Shown: positions 61,726-64,000 of the stretch, piece after piece
Numbering within the stretch: position 1 is the first letter of the stretch
Layout of the letters: each line of letters begins with the position of its first letter
Assembly (NCBI GenBank): GCA_964493505.1
Contig: CAZBNP010000002.1
Location: forward strand, 394,398 to 458,397
Source: Chryseosolibacter sp964493505
GTDB taxonomy: Bacteria > Bacteroidota > Bacteroidia > Cytophagales > Cyclobacteriaceae
Direction of reading: 5' to 3'
DNA length: 64,000 nucleotides
Position numbers and translations under genes: made by a program
Notes under the pieces: model-generated
What the model was told of the DNA's origin: nothing
Seen by the model: only the letters and a program-made list of their open reading frames with translations
Databases searched by the model: none

Positions 61726-63021
61726 CTAAACCCGAAACTCCTTCTTCATCTTCCGGGCCAACAATTTATTTGCCTCACCGTCTTTTCTGAACTTCTCTTT
61801 CTCGGGATTCCACTCCAGCGTTCTTCCGAGCTGATAGGCGATGTTGCCGATATTGCAAACCGTAGCAGTGCGATGACCAATTTCAACGTCACAAATCGGA
61901 TGCTTGCGCGTCTTTATCGCGTTGATGAAATCCAGATAGTGATTGTCGCTGACATATATCTTATAGTCTGACGCATTGAATACTTTATCCTTCAGCGTCT
62001 CAGGCGTTGTCTGGAGCAGCCCCCGTTCTACATACACCTCCCCCTCCGTTCCAAAGAAATGGCAATAATTCTTCTGATTATCCTGATGGATCATTTGTAT
62101 GCCGTTGGCATATTCATAGATCAGGCCAGAGCTTTGCCCGGGTCCTGGGGAAATTACCTTGACGGGACCGGTATGATCCATATCCAGACCCCATTGTCCT
62201 ATGTCAAACATGTGCGCACCCCAGTCGGTCATAAATCCACCGCCGAATTCCTTGTAGGCGCGCCACTGCGCCCAGAAGTTCTGATCGAGTAACGGCGCCA
62301 GTACATGGTTGAAAGGGCGGTCAACCACATTGGGGCCCATCCACAATTCCCAGTTGAGTCCCTGGGGTAATGGTTCAGCCTGGAGATCCCAGTCCTTGGG
62401 CGGACCGCCCACGCTCACAACTACCTTCGTGATCTTCCCAATGGCACCGCTGCGAACGAGTTGCACCGCCTGGGTAAACTCCGGTCTCGACCGTTGCATG
62501 CTTCCTGTCTGGAATACACGTCCGTATTTCCGGGTAGCATCCACCATCGCACGTCCCTCCTTTACTGTCAGAGACAATGGCTTTTCACAGTAAATATCCT
62601 TTCCCGCTTTCGCTGCTTCCACGGCCATTGATGCGTGCCAATGATCGGGGGAAGCAATAATTACGGCATCGATATCCTTGACGGCGAGTAGTTCACGAAA
62701 ATCGCTGAACGTAGTGGTAGCCTGATAACGTCCTCCCCCGTTGATTGCCGCGTAAGCCTCATTGTTGGTATTGGCAAGTCGTGTAAGTTTTCCCTCAAAT
62801 GGGTCGCATAAAGCCGTAATCTGTACTTCACTGAGCCTCGCAAAATTAGTTCGCAGGCCGAAAGACTGTTTGCCACACCCGATGATCCCCATTACAACCT
62901 TGTCACTCGGCGCCACAAAGCCGCGACCGCCCAGTACATGTCTCGGTACGATCAGCACCGACGACGCAATAGCCGCGTTCCTTAAAAAATTCCGCCGGCT
63001 AATCTTTTTGGATATCTTCAT
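61726..63021 (-). CDS. Exported Gfo/Idh/MocA family oxidoreductase
   Basis: A 431-residue NAD(P)-dependent dehydrogenase with a twin-arginine signal (SRRNFLRNAAIASSVLIV). The Rossmann motif is GIIGCGKQSFG, the catalytic-type EKP occurs in KDIYCEKPLSLTV near 152, and the C-terminal domain has GGGFMTDWGAHMFDI. It shares the PRHVLGG segment with the protein at 24173-25687 and is a paralogue. It is located in the periplasm and probably acts on a carbohydrate, together with the heparinase-like gene upstream on the same strand (126-nt gap). Confidence 0.9.
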   Translation of the reverse strand: MKISKKISRRNFLRNAAIASSVLIVPRHVLGGRGFVAPSDKVVMGIIGCGKQSFGLRTNFARLSEVQITALCDPFEGKLTRLANTNNEAYAAINGGGRYQATTTFSDFRELLAVKDIDAVIIASPDHWHASMAVEAAKAGKDIYCEKPLSLTVKEGRAMVDATRKYGRVFQTGSMQRSRPEFTQAVQLVRSGAIGKITKVVVSVGGPPKDWDLQAEPLPQGLNWELWMGPNVVDRPFNHVLAPLLDQNFWAQWRAYKEFGGGFMTDWGAHMFDIGQWGLDMDHTGPVKVISPGPGQSSGLIYEYANGIQMIHQDNQKNYCHFFGTEGEVYVERGLLQTTPETLKDKVFNASDYKIYVSDNHYLDFINAIKTRKHPICDVEIGHRTATVCNIGNIAYQLGRTLEWNPEKEKFRKDGEANKLLARKMKKEFRV

Positions 63022-63106
63022 GAAAATAGGTTTTTCAAACGGAGTTAAAGAACGCCATTATCAAGGGCTTTTCAAAAACGAACCGGCCTTTTGTTACAAG
63101 TGGCAC

Positions 63107-63131
63107 GCCCGTTCAATTTTGAAATCCGGGC
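63107..63131 (-). other. Hairpin after the heparinase-like gene
   Basis: Outer stem GCCCG / CGGGC and inner stem TTCAA / TTGAA with a 2-nt loop and a small bulge. It lies about 20 bp after the stop codon of the upstream gene. No T-run follows, so it may be a processing or partial terminator structure. Confidence 0.4.
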
Positions 63132-63147
63132 GCGGGCTACGCTGAAT

Positions 63148-64000
63148 TCAGGACTTCTGGTTTCCTGCGGTCAGCCGGACGCGGACAGTGCCTTTTTGTT
63201 CGTCGAACAGGTAGGCAGGCAGTCGGATCTCGATACGTTTAAGATTCTCTATTCTGCGATCGAGTTCAAGAGGCGGTGGGTCCAGCGAAATTACAGATAC
63301 TGTGAGATCCGGGTGCGACAGGTTTTCAAGTCGCAACTGCTTTCCATCCTGGCGAAGTATCGCACCACCTTTGATGACTTCCACATCGGCAGCGGTGATC
63401 AGCTGCCACGTAATACTTCGGGTTGAATCATTCAACTGAATATCATCTTCAACAAGTATCGAATAACCGTTTTCCTTGACGAATCGCCGGGTGACATGCG
63501 ACAGCGTATTGCCGAACACATTCTTCATGTCAAAAGTAGCTTCCGGTTTATCTCCCTTCTTAAAGTCGATCAGTGACGCAAAGCCCGTGTTGACATGCAG
63601 GGCATCGTTAACCGTAAGTGTGCTATGTCCGTAGTTGTTCTTCGTGAGCAATAGCCAACGCTGACAGTCCTGGCACCTGGCCCACAGGTTAAAACCAGTC
63701 CTTTCAATTTCGTGATACGACTGGTTTCCAGGATCTATTGACCAGCGAACACCGTCAAGTTCAAAGATAAAGGAGCCTGCATCCATGTTGCCATGGCTCA
63801 TTTCCGCTTGTCCTCCCTTCCCTCCGAAATAATATTGCCTGGGGTCATTCTCCCCACCTCTGAAAATAACGACCGGGTTGTGCCCTTCTCCCTTCCAGGC
63901 GAGCGGAAGATCCATCTTCTGCTTTTCCTCGAACTGCGATAACCACACGAGACCCCCCCCGCCAAGCTTTGGTAAACTCGATCGCTTTGCCGGGGGGGGG
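63148..64000 (-). CDS. Heparinase II/III-like protein, C-terminal part (5' end missing)
   Basis: About 265 residues of the C-terminal beta-sheet domain of a heparinase II/III-type polysaccharide lyase are visible. AEMSHGNMDAGSFIFELDGVRW, SIDPGNQSYHEIE and LWARCQDCQRWLLLTKNNYGHSTLTVN are clear family segments, including the zinc/active-site histidine region. The GTG at 63948 is not a real start; the frame continues to the edge. Between 63950 and 64000 the minus strand has an 8-G and a 9-C homopolymer. Dropping one G would join a plausible upstream peptide (AIEFTKAWRGG) to LVWLSQFEE, so a frameshift from sequencing error is possible. It lies upstream of the Gfo/Idh gene. Confidence 0.78.
   Translation of the reverse strand, partial: PPPAKRSSLPKLGGGGLVWLSQFEEKQKMDLPLAWKGEGHNPVVIFRGGENDPRQYYFGGKGGQAEMSHGNMDAGSFIFELDGVRWSIDPGNQSYHEIERTGFNLWARCQDCQRWLLLTKNNYGHSTLTVNDALHVNTGFASLIDFKKGDKPEATFDMKNVFGNTLSHVTRRFVKENGYSILVEDDIQLNDSTRSITWQLITAADVEVIKGGAILRQDGKQLRLENLSHPDLTVSVISLDPPPLELDRRIENLKRIEIRLPAYLFDEQKGTVRVRLTAGNQKS

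Noticed and set aside
1..64000. tRNA, rRNA, insertion sequence or prophage genes
   Set aside because: I saw no cloverleaf with a TTCGAnTC arm, no rRNA-like sequence, no transposase or integrase and no phage structural genes.

Overview
The window is a gene-dense stretch of a Bacteroidota chromosome, most likely a Cytophagales or Chitinophagales type bacterium (the order is an inference). The signs are a protein with SprB-like repeats and a C-terminal type IX secretion (T9SS) sorting domain, a fused CcoN-CcoO oxidase subunit, signal-bearing Gfo/Idh/MocA and TIM-barrel sugar proteins, weak or absent Shine-Dalgarno sequences at most starts, and several matches to the Bacteroidota -7 promoter element TAnnTTTG. 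I found no tRNA, rRNA, CRISPR array, transposase or prophage gene.

Region 1 (1-18.6 kb) looks like a low-oxygen and nitrosative-stress island. A minus-strand run carries ric (iron-sulfur repair), a class II ribonucleotide reductase, a Crp/Fnr regulator, nadA and nadB. Divergent from it is a cbb3 oxidase operon: ccoNO fused, ccoQ, ccoP, ccoG, ccoH and a SafE-like copper/sulfite family protein. Two paralogous modules follow, each a PAS histidine kinase plus a response regulator fused to a Crp/Fnr-type DNA-binding protein, with a uspA gene between them and a YtxH-like gene beyond. Seven copies of one 14-bp palindrome, [AC]TGA[TC]-N4-[AG]TCA[GT], lie in the intergenic gaps of this island. At four of them a -7-like element starts 29.5-30.5 bp from the palindrome centre, the geometry of a class II Crp/Fnr promoter. 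One of these promoters has no gene behind it. It points at a ~98-nt stretch with a 5' hairpin and two terminator hairpins, a candidate small RNA.

Region 2 (18.7-22 kb) holds a small unknown protein, a SatD-family HTH protein overlapping a DUF3307 membrane protein, and a twin-domain ABC ATPase. Upstream of satD are eight alternating TATAGG/CCTATA hexamers at an exact 14-bp period, overlapping the predicted promoter.

Region 3 (22-43.7 kb) is accessory and carbohydrate-related. It contains a sialidase-like lipoprotein with sugar isomerase and oxidoreductase genes, then a four-gene operon of exported proteins (HEAT-like, a 1473-residue unknown, an Fn3 protein and an SprB/T9SS protein). A CE15 glucuronoyl esterase follows, then a GH88-like hydrolase operon with a TIM-barrel isomerase, a Gfo/Idh dehydrogenase and an SDR. 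A perfect 20-bp palindrome sits at the predicted start of that operon. A Spy-like repeat protein and an esterase end the region.

Region 4 (43.8-64 kb) is mostly housekeeping: an MFS exporter, an outer-membrane protein, a large metzincin-type protease, a lipid kinase, surE, osmC, a cold-shock protein, glnS, a baeRF-like protein, ppk1, gyrB, a CoA-binding protein and an M61 peptidase. It closes with another Gfo/Idh protein and the C-terminal part of a heparinase II/III-like protein that runs off the window through suspicious G/C homopolymers.
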